This document shows positions 1-11,419 of a stretch of DNA of 64,000 bases, in pieces. The notes under the pieces were generated by a model, which was given only the letters and a program-made list of their open reading frames with translations, had not been told where the DNA came from and did not search any database. The stretch is taken from positions 338,307 through 402,306 of the forward strand of contig MNCI01026431.1 of assembly GCA_015680685.1 (NCBI GenBank). The letters run 5' to 3'. The position numbers were made by a program, and so were the translations under genes. Source of the DNA: Gnetum montanum. Taxonomy: Eukaryota > Streptophyta > Gnetopsida > Gnetales > Gnetaceae. Every line of letters begins with the position of its first letter. The first letter of the stretch is position 1.

Positions 1-2947
1 TAGGATCAAAATAAGGGATACATTTCTCTAACTAATGATGACTTGATTTTCTTTAGAGAGTATCCCTTGGTATCACGATGAGTGTTTAGCCACTTCTCTA
101 CTTCCTCTTGGTGATCCACCTCCCTATCTACTTTGGCGATAACTAACATGCCATCATTTGGAATGCCAAATTGTCACTGAAGGTGGATGGACTAACATCC
201 AAAATAATAGTCACACTTTGAACCTGGGTGATGAACTTCCTAACTTCTTGGGCTAAAGGAGTTAATGATGTTCAACATCTCCGTAGTAGGAATGATTGGG
301 CCTGGGACCATGAAGAGGTCAAACAAGCCCATGTGTACAAGTCTCGCATGTATAACATCAGAGGCATAGTCTAATAGCTAGTCTTGTGAGGATTTCATCT
401 CACTGAATTGGAGGATTACGATCTCCTTAGCACATCTTGAAGTGACAATCGTAACTTCAACTAATGGAGTGGCCTCTGCAACATAATGAAAGGATAGCCC
501 ATTAGTCTTAGCATAGGTGCATCATGTAAAGCAAATGACAAAAAAAAAAATATAACTATGTTAAAATAAAAATACAACTATTTAAACAACCAAAGCCAAA
601 ATATCTAGAAAATGGTAGTATTTGAATAACTTAAAATTAACAAACTAAAAACACTCACTTTCCCTATTTGATGTAAGCATTTTAGGAGCTCTAGGGGGTG
701 GGTTTTTGTCTAAGTCATCAAGAGATGGGTTGGTTATCCATCAATCCATTCCCTAGGCATCTCGTATAAGCCTTAGGATGGCATCTAATGCTAGCTTTAA
801 GATCACCTTCCATTTTTTCCAACTCTATAAGCCTCATATTTGGGCTCTTGGTGAATACCTCTAAAGTTGTGTGGGCTAGTAGCAAGAGGTTGTCATCTCT
901 AATTAAGGCCCACTCATGCATCCTAAACGTATAAGTGAAACAACAAAAAATTATCATAACTTAAGTTTAGAACTATATAACATAACCATAAACCAAAGAT
1001 AACCTTACTTACCCCTCTATGTGACAAACAATTCTTGGAGAGTTTTGAAACAATGTATGTGCATGATGAATAATAATTAAAGTGTTGTCCCTATTATATT
1101 GACTAAATTCAAGCATCTCCCAAATTGTTGATAATTTGTGACCCATAGTAGTAGTACCATAATTTTTTGCTCCTTTCATGCAAGATTTAGGTTTGTCCAT
1201 CAAGAACTTGATGATTAAGCTAGAAGACCTTGGAAGGATGGTCTCTATGATCACCACTATAGCCTCAGTCATCAAGTGTGATCAAACCATCATACTAAAG
1301 TTTTGTAGGAGATAAGTGAGGAAGTCTTTGGCCCTTGGCCTGACCCATATCTCATTGTGATCCCACTTCATATCTGGAATTGGGGAGTTAGGCCTAGGGA
1401 GATGGATACAACATAACAACCCCACCATCTCTATGACCACAAGGATGGGCTTCAAGAAGGCCCTGTAACATCCAACACACAACTATTATGACCATGCAAA
1501 TCAAAAACTAAAATTGAAAACTAGAATTAAACAAAGAATATAAAAATAATAGGCAAGATAACATTGAAACTGCTACATCAAATCTTATAGCCTTATAACC
1601 ATTAAACGTAATAAGAAACACTTAGGCAAAATATGAAACAGTTTGCCTAAAATGACAGTTTAGCACTAAAATTGTAACAATGATTGATTACAATTGAAAA
1701 CATGGAATTGATAATTTAGAACTAAAAATGTAAAAGTGACAATATAGAACTAAATTCTCAATTTCCACATTGAAAATTTTCACTTAGACAAAAATCCAAC
1801 ATAGAACTTAAGTTTGTAACTAGGATTCAACTAGAGTTCCACACTTAGCACCAAAATGGCCATAGGAAAATGCTTATAAAAAAATATGATTTTTTTTTTA
1901 CTTTGAACCAAATCACTTCTAGGCCCTTCCTAACATCTCAAGATATCTCCAAGACCATGGGACATTGTAGAAAAGTTTTTTTTTTACAATCTCAACGTTG
2001 CCCATATTCATAGGGGTAAATGCATAATAACCTGGTAACCATGATTTTGCACAACCAAATGGAAATGACCATAACTAATTAACTGCTCAAAAGAATTCAA
2101 TGATTCCATAGTTGTTGGAATTGTAAAATAATAACCTAAAATTCATTAATATGAAATCACAAAAAAATATTAACCATATCTTAAAAAAATTACATAAGTG
2201 ATCTAACCATGGTCATCATGCTGAAACCCATTTTCATGCAAGTAGACGAGAATGACCATAACAACCACTAGATAATTCATCCGAATTTAGTGATTCAAGA
2301 TTCATTGGAATTCTTGAATCATAAAATATAAAACCATAATAATAAAACTTATAATTTCTTAACTATTTATTGTAGAAAAAAAATACACAACTTAGATAGA
2401 AAATAGCCTTAGAACAGAAAACCCACTTGATGCAGCTTGACAAAAATAGCCATAGAAAATTATTTGTTAAGTGAAATTGAGTGGTTCAAAAATCCAATTG
2501 ACCAAAACATAGTATATAATAACCCTATAACCTTAGAAAAATTAAAAACCCAACCATTTTCTTAGAGAAAAATCCAAAAGTGACATTGCTTTTTTGAACA
2601 GAAAAAGCAAAAACCTAGGAAAATCATGAGAAAAACACTTAAACTTCAATGTAACCAAAATCCAAAGCCCAAGTAACATCGAAAATGAATAAACATGGCC
2701 AAAATATACAGTAGGATTTTCAAAAAATTTAAAAATAACAAATATACAAGCTAGATTTGAAAAATGGAACAACACCTAGAAAACAGAATACACAAAAAAG
2801 TAGAAAAATGGTAAGAGACTGGTACCTAGGAAAAATAGTAGTGGAGCTTTTTGCAATCCTTGGATGAGGTAGAAGTACTAGTCTTTCAACAATGGGATCC
2901 ACCTCCTCCAACATAGGATTCTTGACAGAAGTCATCTTCTTTTCCAT
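1..2947 (-). pseudogene. Decayed multi-exon gene remnant, unknown function
   Basis: Read on the minus strand, several coding stretches are bounded by plausible splice signals. A first exon starts with ATG at 2947 (MEKKMTSVKNPMLEE...) and may end at 2826 before GTACC. A second runs from 1462, after a TTACAG acceptor, to 1013, where a strong GTAAGT donor follows. A third starts at 922 after a pyrimidine-rich stretch ending TTTAG and runs to a stop near 718. A fourth starts at 475 after TTGCAG. The second exon has one in-frame TGA near 1279 and the fourth has stops, so the copy is probably dead. The exon 2 to 3 junction reads sensibly (...RIVCHIEG then MHEWALIRDDNLLLLAH). I do not recognise the family. 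The stretch 1483-2820 would be intron and is AT-rich. It could be a captured gene fragment or a low-copy host gene. Confidence 0.4.
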
Positions 2948-2989
2948 ATTGATGGAAACATGTCTTGAAATCTAGAAAATACATGGTTC

Positions 2990-5900
2990 TTGGGAAGCCT
3001 TAAGTGACTATGTTGACAATAGTACACCAACAATTGGAACTACACTGGTATTCGTCAACAAGTAGTTGCTACTACACTGGAGTAGGGCAATAGGTAATAA
3101 TTATGGTGGCAAAACTCTCCAACTAGGATGCAGTGGAAAAAGTGAGAAACAATAATGAATTTTTCAAAGTTTTCCTATTTAAAACCAACCCAAACCTAGG
3201 CATTCATCCCAAAACCATGGTTTCCTTTAGAGCTTCACTTAACTTAGCTTCAAAAATTAGAAGCTAGGGACTACACTAGGTTATGGCATAGAAATCTTAC
3301 CAATTTTGACTAAGCCCTGTTGGATATTCCTACAAATGACACAAAAAGCCACGACTATGCTGAGAGTAGTCAACCTAAAGTTATAGAAAAACTACCGCTT
3401 CTACCTTATCTGTCTAAACCTTGTATTGGACACCTACAACCTAAGAATATGACCAAGTATGAGAGGTCTTGATAAGATATTATTGAGTATGTTAAAACGG
3501 AACCAAGGACTATGCTAGGCCAGTGTAGTCCCAACTACTGCCAGCATAGTCCAAAATGGAATGGGCTTCCAATAGCCCATCCAACCTCCAAGTTGCCCCA
3601 AAATTAACTATCTAACCTTACCAAACCCTGGCCAGAGCTACCAATAGTACTGAAACTTAGTCAAAGGCATCCAATTGTACTAGGAATTAACCATCCTTAA
3701 TGACTATGATTAGAGAAGTGAAGGACTACACTAGCTCAATGTAGTCCCAGCTAATGCCCAGCATAGTCCAACATCACATCTTTCTTCCCTGTAATCCCAA
3801 GTAACCTATCTAGTTCATTTAGCCTCCAATTGACCTTGAATTGACAAACCATCTCCTAAAACCTTAGTTTGAGCTTTTTGCAAGCTTGAGACATGGTCGA
3901 TTATAGTAAATGATGCCACTTTTTTCCTTCTTCCTCATGACTACATTGGGGAAACTAGGCACTACATTGGGCTAGCATATTCCTAAGGTTCCAGGGTCAA
4001 TAGGCACCATACAGACCATTACACACCTTCAATATTACCTTTCAGTCTTCACACTTCTCCAAGATCCCTAATGACTACAAATTGTCAATTGATCAACTAA
4101 AAACCTCAAGAAAATTAGCAAAAATATGTTTCAACATGGGACTACATTGAGGATTGGGAGGACTAAACTAGGCCAATGTAGTCCAAATGACTGCCAAATG
4201 TAGTCCACCCAAAAACCCATCATGTATAAACTCCAACTCAACTTCTAGAACCAAACTGGGTCAAATGTTATCATTTTTGTCACTTCTCATGCCAAAAGTT
4301 GGACTATGCTAGATAGGGAGTTAGGACTATGCTGGGCTAGCATAGTCCTTACCTAGGGATGAGTGTAATCCCATTAAAACTATCAAGAAACACCAGAGAT
4401 CATGAAACTTGACCTTGGTCAATTCCAAAACCCTAATTTAGGGCTATATGACCATGAAACCTACTTTTTGTCCACAATTTAGTAGTTTTAAGCATGGCTA
4501 CACTGAGAGGGGAATAGGACTACATTAGGCGAACATAGTCCCTACCTAGGGTGCAATGTAGTCTGAAGCTGTCTAAACACACCAAAGACCATGAAATTTG
4601 ACTCTAACGAAATCCTAACATCCTGTCTTAGCTAGTTTGACTCTAAAAACTTGCATTTTCCACCAATTTTGGTCATTCCACATTAACTACACTAAGTGGA
4701 ACTTGGGGATATGTTGGGCTAGTGTAGTCCCCTCTAAAGTCCAATGTAGTCCTCCAAAAATTGATGAAAACTTACTAGAAAAGACCTAAAGTTACCTTTG
4801 ATTGACCTTAAAGCCTTGTCCAAACCATTTTAGTGTCAAATCATGTCATTTTTCATTATTTTTGGCCACTCCAAATTGGACTATGCTAAGAGGGAAGGAG
4901 GACTATGCTAGGGCAACATAGTCCCTTGCTAGGGCCCAGCATAAACCCTCAAAAACTATTAAAAACCATCCCAAGTGGCCTAGGATTACTGTCAACAAGC
5001 CTGAGAAGCCTACCCAAGCCTCTGTGACCTCATAACTTGCATTTGTTATGATTTTTAACCCCACCAACTTGGACTACATTGGAGGTGATGAGGACTATGT
5101 TAGGTTAGTGTAGCCTGACTCTAGGCCTAGCATAGTTCCCTAAAAAAATTACAAAAAATATCAAAAAAATGCAAGTTGACACCTAAAAATCTTGGTAGAC
5201 CATTTGAAGTCACTTGACCATAGAACTTGTAATTTCTTTCAATATTTTGAACCTTCCAAAATGGGACTACACTAAAGGAGATGAGGACTACACTAGGCTA
5301 ACATAGTCCCTCTCCAGGGCTAGCGTAGTCCTTCAAAAATAACTAAAAACCTGTCAAAATAACTTGAACTACTATCGAAAAAACCCCAAAGACCTTGCCC
5401 AAGCCCATGTGACTTCAAAACTTTCATTTCTCATCATTTCTAGCCACTTTCACCTTGACTAAGTTGAGGCAAGTTGGGGACTACATTGGGCCAGTGTAGT
5501 CCCTCTCTAGGCCTAGCGTAGTCCATGAAAAACTAGACAAAATTGCTCAAGATTAACTTAGACTCAATGTCAGTAAATCCTAAAACTATCTGTAAGCTTT
5601 TTAGACTCCAAAACTAGTATTTTTCATCACTTTTCCTCATGTCCATCCTACCTATGCTGAACAGAGATTGGGACTACACTAGGCCAGCATAGTTCCACTC
5701 CAAGCTCAGTGTAGTCTCTCAAAATTAGAAGAAAAATTGATAAAAATGACCTAAGTTTAATGCCAGCTAATCCTACAACCTTATTATAACCCCTATCAAT
5801 CATGAAAACTTCTACCAACCATCCCAAGCCTATACTACGCTAATGGGAAGTTTGGACTATGGTAGGCTAGCATAGTTCCAATTCAGGCCCAACGTAGTCC

Positions 5901-7450
5901 ACATTTTGACTTCTAAAACAAGTAATAAAGCACCCTTTTTCAACTAAATGTCCTTATCAGAACACATTAGGATCATCAAACCTTGCATTTGAGGTGAAAT
6001 TCATCATTTTGAACTCTTTCACCATGACTACATTGAGGAGGGATTGGGACTATGTTGAGCTAGTGTGTCCCTCTCAAACCCTGGCATAGTCCATACTAAA
6101 TTGTCCAATGTTGATCAAAAAAACACCAAATCCTCTTCTAGTCAAGCCTAATACATTAATAGAGCTTGTCTAGCCATGGAGCCCAACTTCTCTCATCATT
6201 TCTGATCCTTAAAACCTCACTACATTGAGAATGGGTTGGGATTACACTAGGCTAGCATAGTCCCCCTAAAAACCTAGCATAGTCCCCATAAAATTGATCA
6301 AAACTTGTCCAAAATTGCTCAAAGCACACTTCTAGGAGTCCTTTGGCTCACTAGAGACAATTCTGAGTAGTAAAAGTTTGTTGTTTCATTTTTCAAGCTC
6401 ACTATACTAACAAGAGCTTGAGATAATCATGGGTTAGCATAGTTCCTATCCAAGCCCAATGTAGTCCACCTAAACTACTCCAAAAATTGCCAAAAATAAC
6501 TCAGAACCTATTTTTTGGAAGTCTTGGAACACTGCTAGAGTCAGTTTCAGCAATAAAACTTAGTTTCTGCAACTTTTTGAATGCAACTATGTTGGAGAAG
6601 ACTAGGACTACACTAGGCAGCATAGTCACTCCTAGGCCTAGCATAGTCCATTTATTAGATGGCCAAAATAGCTATAGAACTACCCAAATTAACTCCTGAA
6701 AAGGCCTAAAACCTTGCTGGAGCATGTATAAACCCTAAAACCTTGGGAAAGAAGCCAAAATTCATGCTTTTTCAACCCTTTTCTATCTAGAATCCATGAC
6801 TACGTTGGGAACTACATGCCTAGCGTAGTCCCTTGGTATTTTGGGAAGTAAGGCCCAAACAAGCATGAAAACTGGCAATTTCTACATCAAAACCCAAGCT
6901 AGTGACACCAGTGATCCTATAACCCTATTAGGAAGTTGATCAAGCCCTGAAACTAGCCAAAATCCATTTTCCATGTGATACTATGCTAAGGAAGCTAAGG
7001 ACTATGCTAGGCCAACGTAGTCTCACTTGGGAAGAAAAATGTGATAATGAAAACTGATGGTAAGCCATTCAAAATGATCTAAAATTGACCCAGAATAACT
7101 AGAACCTTACTCCCATGTCTCCCAATTGTAGATTCCACCTCATTTTAGCCTTGGAAATCTCATAAACTCATTCATCCCCTTATGACTATGTTGGGGCCTA
7201 GTAGCCTACCATAGTCATCACAAGAAACAAGTTTTTTTTAACTTTTTGGGAGCCAAAATGATGCTAAAACTTGTCAATCTTCAATACCTACCCCTTTTGC
7301 TAGCTTTTTAAACCACTGAAAGCCTAAGAATGACTGTACCAAGCTTGGGAAATTACCCTTGAGTGTTAACTACGCTGGAAGAAGGCAGGACTACACTAGG
7401 CTAGCATAGTCACTAGTAGGGCCCAACATAGTCCCAACAAAAGTACCATT
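2990..7450. repeat. Degenerate ~190-bp tandem repeat with hairpin dyads
   Basis: About two dozen divergent units recur. Block starts at 4303, 4494, 4683, 4873, 5071, 5262, 5455, 5650, 5832, 6025, 6217, 6400, 6583, 6795, 6978, 7183 and 7366 give spacings of 182-212 bp. Each unit has a GACTAYRYTRRG start, then 15-20 nt later a dyad of the form GGACTACRCTAG-G-CYAGYRTAGTCC, then a further TAGTCC half-site about 25 nt on. The dyad arms are reverse complements around one or two central bases, so it can fold into a ~12-bp hairpin. Units further left (3040-4210) are more decayed. No ORF of note crosses the array. It lies just upstream of the Tat pol and may be its untranslated region; related dyads recur at 14260-14640 on its other side. 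Confidence 0.8.
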
Positions 7451-7929
7451 TTTTACTTTAAAATAACCCTTAAATGACCCTCTCATGTGCGCTAACTCTC
7501 CCGACAAGCTTGTAGCCCCATACGATGGCCCACTAAGGCCTAAAACTAGCAAAATCTAACCTTGTCTAACTAGTATCAGCCAATTTTTGCCATATGTTAT
7601 TCATTCTATTAACCTTGTATTGGCCTTGTTTTGCATCATTGGCCTTCTTTCTCATTAATTAACTTTATATGGCCTCCATATGACTTCATGGTTTACCATG
7701 TTTACTTTATTTTCTTTATTATGGCCCTCGAGTGACCTCATATAGCCTTTGTTTAGTATCATTGATCATTATTTATCTCTTATAGCCTTGGTTGACCTTA
7801 TTTTCATTTTTATTTGTCATTGGAATAACATATGTTTACATGTTTACTAAAGTATTTTATATTGTTTTAGCATTGTTTTCTCATTTTTACCCAAGTGTCA
7901 CTTAATGTGCTTATGGTTGATATGTAAGA
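7451..7929. other. AT-rich spacer before Tat pol
   Basis: No coding stretch or clear repeat is seen. Short phrases such as ggcctaaaactag at 7530 resemble the small tandem repeat at 12890-13045 on the far side of pol, which suggests both flanks belong to the same element. Confidence 0.4.
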
Positions 7930-8280
7930 TTGATGCATGAGCACTTGGAAGCAAATTGCCTTACTTTGAGCTTGAGTGGACATTATGGTGATGTGGAACA
8001 ATGTATATATCTTGATTGTCTAGATCTTGAGCCTGAGAGTCTTGTCAACCACATAGCCTCAATTAAAAAACCTTTAGAGTGGCCCAAAAACCTAGTTAAA
8101 ATCCTTGATCTAGAGGCTGGTGACATTACTGAAGACTTTCTTGCTAAGGTTCCTATCACAACACATAGTAATAAGGAGAAAACCCTTAAACTAAGTTCCT
8201 CACTATAACCTCAATAGGCTGAAGACATCACCAAGGTCCTATAAGATAACATTAAGGCCTTTGCCTAGTCATATGAAGAT
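7930..8280 (+). pseudogene. Tat-type Ty3/gypsy pol, segment before RT
   Basis: The 92-residue open stretch (7930-8208) followed by an interrupted segment to 8280 matches the linker before RT in plant gypsy pol. It ends in a phrase like YEDMLSLDPRLVQH, the usual lead-in to the RT fingers (Y-E-D-M-x-x-L-D-P). Stops at 8206 and 8215 and near 8240-8270 break the frame. No protease active site was seen upstream, because the tandem repeat array lies there instead, so gag and protease are absent or outside the window. Confidence 0.6.
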
Positions 8281-8644
8281 ATGCTAAGCCTAGACCCACG
8301 GTTAGTCCAACACAACATCATACTTGATCCTAGCATTAGACTAGTTAAGAAGAAAGTGCACAAGATTAAACTAGATTTAGCCTTGGAAATTCATGATGAA
8401 CTCACAAAGCTATACCAAGACGGTTTCATTAGAGCTATTGACTATGAAGATTGGGTATCCAACATAGTGGTAGTCCCTAGGAAAAATGGGAGTATCCATA
8501 TCTACATCGATTTCCAAGACCTAAATAAGGCAACCATTAAGGATGACTTTCCTTTACTTAGTCTTGATCAACTCATTGATACTATGGCTAGCATGTCTTA
8601 TTGTCCTTTATGGTAGGATTTTTGGAATATAACCAAATTAGGAT
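8281..8644 (+). pseudogene. Tat-type reverse transcriptase, N-terminal part
   Basis: The 111-residue open frame carries the RT fingers pattern: GFIRAIDYEDWVSNIVVV, then a K-N-G-S turn, then DFQDLNKATIKDDFPL and LDQLIDTMAS. This is the Tat-lineage version (W-x-S-N-I-V-V-V, D-L-N-K-A). The frame stops at 8614 and then runs into an inserted element at 8645. The rest of RT resumes at 10400 in the expected order, so the insertion interrupted a formerly continuous gene. Confidence 0.85.
8640..8644 (+). repeat. Target-site duplication aggat, left copy
   Basis: The 5-bp word aggat lies immediately outside the left end of the inverted-LTR element and is repeated at 10395-10399. Five base pairs is the size made by Ty3/gypsy integrases. 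Confidence 0.85.
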
Positions 8645-8653
8645 TGATGAGAC

Positions 8654-8769
8654 GTGATATCGCATCAGCCACGATATTTCATATGCGATATCGTAGCAAT
8701 TGCAATATCACGTCGTCCCCTACGATATCACGTACACGATATCGCGGTCCATCGCCAAGGCTATAAATA
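8654..8769 (+). promoter_or_regulatory. LTR U3 GATATC dyad array and TATA box (left arm)
   Basis: Six GATATC or one-off sites lie between 8654 and 8743, with spacers of 11, 8, 11, 14 and 8 nt. The last, at 8738-8743, is followed after exactly 18 nt by TATAAATA at 8762-8769. Flanks of the sites are mostly palindromic (CG or TG before, CG or CA after). This is the likely retrotransposon promoter. Confidence 0.75.
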
Positions 8770-9243
8770 AGAGGCGGCTTTCCCTTATTTCATCATCCTG
8801 GGCTAGAAGTACGGAAACTCTGGTAGTTTGATCACTCCAGAGATAGAATATTTTCCATGTGCCTGCAGTAGGAGTCCTAAAGTGAATGGATCTTTATTCG
8901 AGCAACATTGTACCTGAACACAAGTTATGTATGGCAATAAAGATGAACTTCCTAGATAAACCTTATAGTGCATGAAATAGGATTTTATTTATTACTTTCT
9001 CTCTCACCCTTAAACTCCTAGAATGCGGAATGAGTATGACTTGATTACGAGCATCTAAGGATGTATATGGATAGTTAAGGAATCAGCTACTCATCGCAAC
9101 GCAATATGAGTACGACTTGATTACAAGCATCTAAGTGTGAGTACTTGGTAACCCAGTGGCATATCTAGGATCTGCGCTTGGTAATCCTAGTGGTAGTCGT
9201 GCACTAAGATGTGTACGGTTAGTCAAGGAATCGGCTGCTCATC

Positions 9244-9781
9244 NNNNNNNNNNNNNNNNNNNNNNNNNNNNNNNNNNNNNNNNNNNNNNNNNNNNNNNNN
9301 NNNNNNNNNNNNNNNNNNNNNNNNNNNNNNNNNNNNNNNNNNNNNNNNNNNNNNNNNNNNNNNNNNNNNNNNNNNNNNNNNNNNNNNNNNNNNNNNNNNN
9401 NNNNNNNNNNNNNNNNNNNNNNNNNNNNNNNNNNNNNNNNNNNNNNNNNNNNNNNNNNNNNNNNNNNNNNNNNNNNNNNNNNNNNNNNNNNNNNNNNNNN
9501 NNNNNNNNNNNNNNNNNNNNNNNNNNNNNNNNNNNNNNNNNNNNNNNNNNNNNNNNNNNNNNNNNNNNNNNNNNNNNNNNNNNNNNNNNNNNNNNNNNNN
9601 NNNNNNNNNNNNNNNNNNNNNNNNNNNNNNNNNNNNNNNNNNNNNNNNNNNNNNNNNNNNNNNNNNNNNNNNNNNNNNNNNNNNNNNNNNNNNNNNNNNN
9701 NNNNNNNNNNNNNNNNNNNNNNNNNNNNNNNNNNNNNNNNNNNNNNNNNNNNNNNNNNNNNNNNNNNNNNNNNNNNNNNNN
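9244..9781. other. Assembly gap (538 N)
   Basis: A run of N sits at the centre of the inverted-LTR element, where two ~600-bp inverted arms approach each other. Hairpin-forming arms are a plausible reason for failed sequencing or assembly. Open frames drawn across the gap are meaningless. Confidence 0.99.
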
Positions 9782-10269
9782 ATCTAGCCTAAGTGCGATG
9801 AGCAGCCAATTCCTTGACTAACCGTACACATCTTAGTGCATGACTACCACTGGGATTACCAAGCACAGATCCTGGATATGCCACTAGGTTACCAAGTAGT
9901 CACACTTAGATGCTCGTAATCAAGTTGTACTCATACTGCGTTGCGATGAGCAGCCAATTCCTTAATTATCCGTACACATCCTTAGATGCTCGTAATCAAG
10001 TCGTACTCATTCCGCATTCTAGGAGTTTAAGGGTGAGAGAGAAAGCAATAAATAAAATCCTATTCCATGCACTACAAGGTTTATCTAGGAAGTTTGTCTT
10101 TATTTCCATACACAACTTGTGTTCAGGTACAATGTTGCTCGAATAAAGATCCGTTCACTTTAGGACTCCTACTATGGGCACATGGAAATATTCTATCTCT
10201 GGAGTGATCAAACTGCCAGAGTTTCCGTACTTCTAGCCCAGGATGATGAAACAAGGAAAAGCCACCTCT

Positions 10270-10385
10270 TATTTATAGACTTGGCGGTGGACCGCGATAT
10301 CTTGTATGCGATATTGTAGGGGACGACATGATATCGTGACTGCCGTGATATTGTGTACGCGATATCACGGCCTATGCAATATCGC
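10270..10385 (-). promoter_or_regulatory. LTR U3 GATATC dyad array and TATA box (right arm)
   Basis: On the minus strand the TATAAATA box is at 10277-10270 and the nearest GATATC at 10301-10296, again 18 nt away. Further GATATC or GATATT sites lie at 10310-10380. The arm would drive transcription leftwards, towards the left arm, so the two promoters converge. Confidence 0.75.
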
Positions 10386-10394
10386 GTCTCATCA

Positions 10395-10399
10395 AGGAT
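10395..10399 (+). repeat. Target-site duplication aggat, right copy
   Basis: Identical to 8640-8644. Removing the element and one copy restores the RT codon order, which confirms the insertion boundaries. Confidence 0.85.
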
Positions 10400-10860
10400 C
10401 AACCTAGAGCACCAACTTAGTATGATCTTCATGACTCCTTGGGATACCTTTTGCTATACCATGATGCCTTTTGACCTTAAGAAAGCAAGAGCAACGTATC
10501 AAAGGGTTATGACATATATTTTTAGTAACTACACATTAGGATTACTCAATGATTACATAGACAATATAGTTGTGAAGTCCAAAGTGGCAAGTAACCATGT
10601 TGATGACCTAGACCTTATACTTAAATGATTTCTTAAGTTTGAACTTAGACTTAATCCTAAGAAGTGAGTCTTTGGTGTCAAAACTAGTAAGATGCTTAGC
10701 TTTGTAGTATTGAAAGTAGGGATACATGTCGATGCTGATACGATTAAGGCCATCTTCAACTTGGCAACACCAACTAACCTTAAGAAGCTTCGGGGACTAC
10801 AAGATAGATTACAATTTATTTGTAGGTTTGTTGCTAGGGTTATGAATAAGTTGTAATCCG
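10400..10860 (+). pseudogene. Tat-type reverse transcriptase, palm and thumb
   Basis: The segment continues RT after the insertion. It has the TPWDTFCYTMMPFDLKKA palm motif (family: T-P-W-G-T-F-C-Y-x-V-M-P-F-G-L-K-N-A), then the catalytic box. The box reads Y-I-D-N at 10554-10565 instead of Y-V-D-D, so the second catalytic aspartate is replaced. Stops follow at 10626 and 10664. The thumb part (LNPKK, then VDADTIKAI, then LRGLQDRLQFI) is recognisable to about 10850. The enzyme is not functional. Confidence 0.85.
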
Positions 10861-10869
10861 TGCGACACT

Positions 10870-11340
10870 TGCTTAAGAAAGGAGTTCACTATGAATGAAA
10901 GGCTTAATGCCAAGAAGCCTTTAAAACCCTTAAGCAAAATTTGGCACAACTATCGACAATCTATCCTCCACAAAAGGGTAAACTATTTTACATCTACCTT
11001 GCTACCTCTGATACGTCCATTGCCTCTCTACTCTATAAAAAACATGATGATGAAGTAGAGATGTCAGTATACTACCTTAGCCATGCATTATTCACCCATG
11101 AAACATGATATACTAAAGTGGAGAAGTATTGTTTAGCATTAATATTGTCATTGAAGAAGTGAAGACACTACCTCTTTAGGATCCAGGTCAACATCATTTG
11201 CAAAGATAACATGCTTAGAGCCATAACTAACAATATGTACAAAAGTAGCTGTATAGCTCGATGGAAAGCCATAATAGTAGAGTTTGATCTTCATTACATC
11301 TCCTAGTCCTCAACAAAAGGTGAAGCTATAGCCATACAAC
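10870..11340 (+). pseudogene. Tat-type RNase H domain
   Basis: The frame shows the standard gypsy RNase H order: LYIA-like start (FYIYLATSDTSIASLLY), then VYYLSHALFTHE, YTKVEKYCLALILSLKK, and a late N-M-x-x-S-x-x-I-A-R-W-K-A block. It has in-frame stops, for example near 11107 and 11160. It lies directly after the RT connection, as expected, and is followed by a second RNase H, which places the element in the Tat lineage. Confidence 0.7.
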
Positions 11341-11419
11341 TTACTATTTCACCTATTGATGACCAAGCAACCATAGATCCCAAGTTTCTTGATGAACATG
11401 TCAACACTATTACCCAAGT

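Larger units (their letters stand above)
8645..10394. mobile_element. Inverted-LTR (head-to-head) insertion element
   Basis: The left arm (8645-9243) begins TGATGAG and reads as the U3-R-U5 start of the GATATC LTR family in plus orientation. The right arm (9782-10394) is the same sequence reverse-complemented and ends CTCATCA. Between them is a 538-base gap. Perfect 5-bp duplications (aggat) flank the whole unit, and the RT reading frame continues across it. So the two arms arrived as one insertion, not as two. A normal element has direct LTRs and a normal solo LTR ends with the U5 terminus (GGTACC...CTCATCA), which is missing here. It is either a palindromic LTR derivative or a foldback-like element that borrowed LTR ends. 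No gene is visible in it. Confidence 0.8.

Noticed and set aside
2990-7450. CRISPR-like array
   Set aside because: The period is regular and a dyad is present, but both the repeats and the intervening sequence are related between units, units are ~190 bp and highly diverged, and the genome is eukaryotic. It is a tandem satellite-like repeat.
9156-9821. Two long open frames (221 and 192 codons) across the first gap
   Set aside because: They consist mainly of N, so there is no coding evidence. The same applies to the two minus-strand frames over 29591-30119.
8645-10394. Class II DNA transposon with long terminal inverted repeats
   Set aside because: The arms carry an LTR promoter, TATA and the LTR terminus TGATGAG, and the duplication is 5 bp. 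An LTR-derived structure explains more, though a foldback element that captured LTR ends is not excluded.
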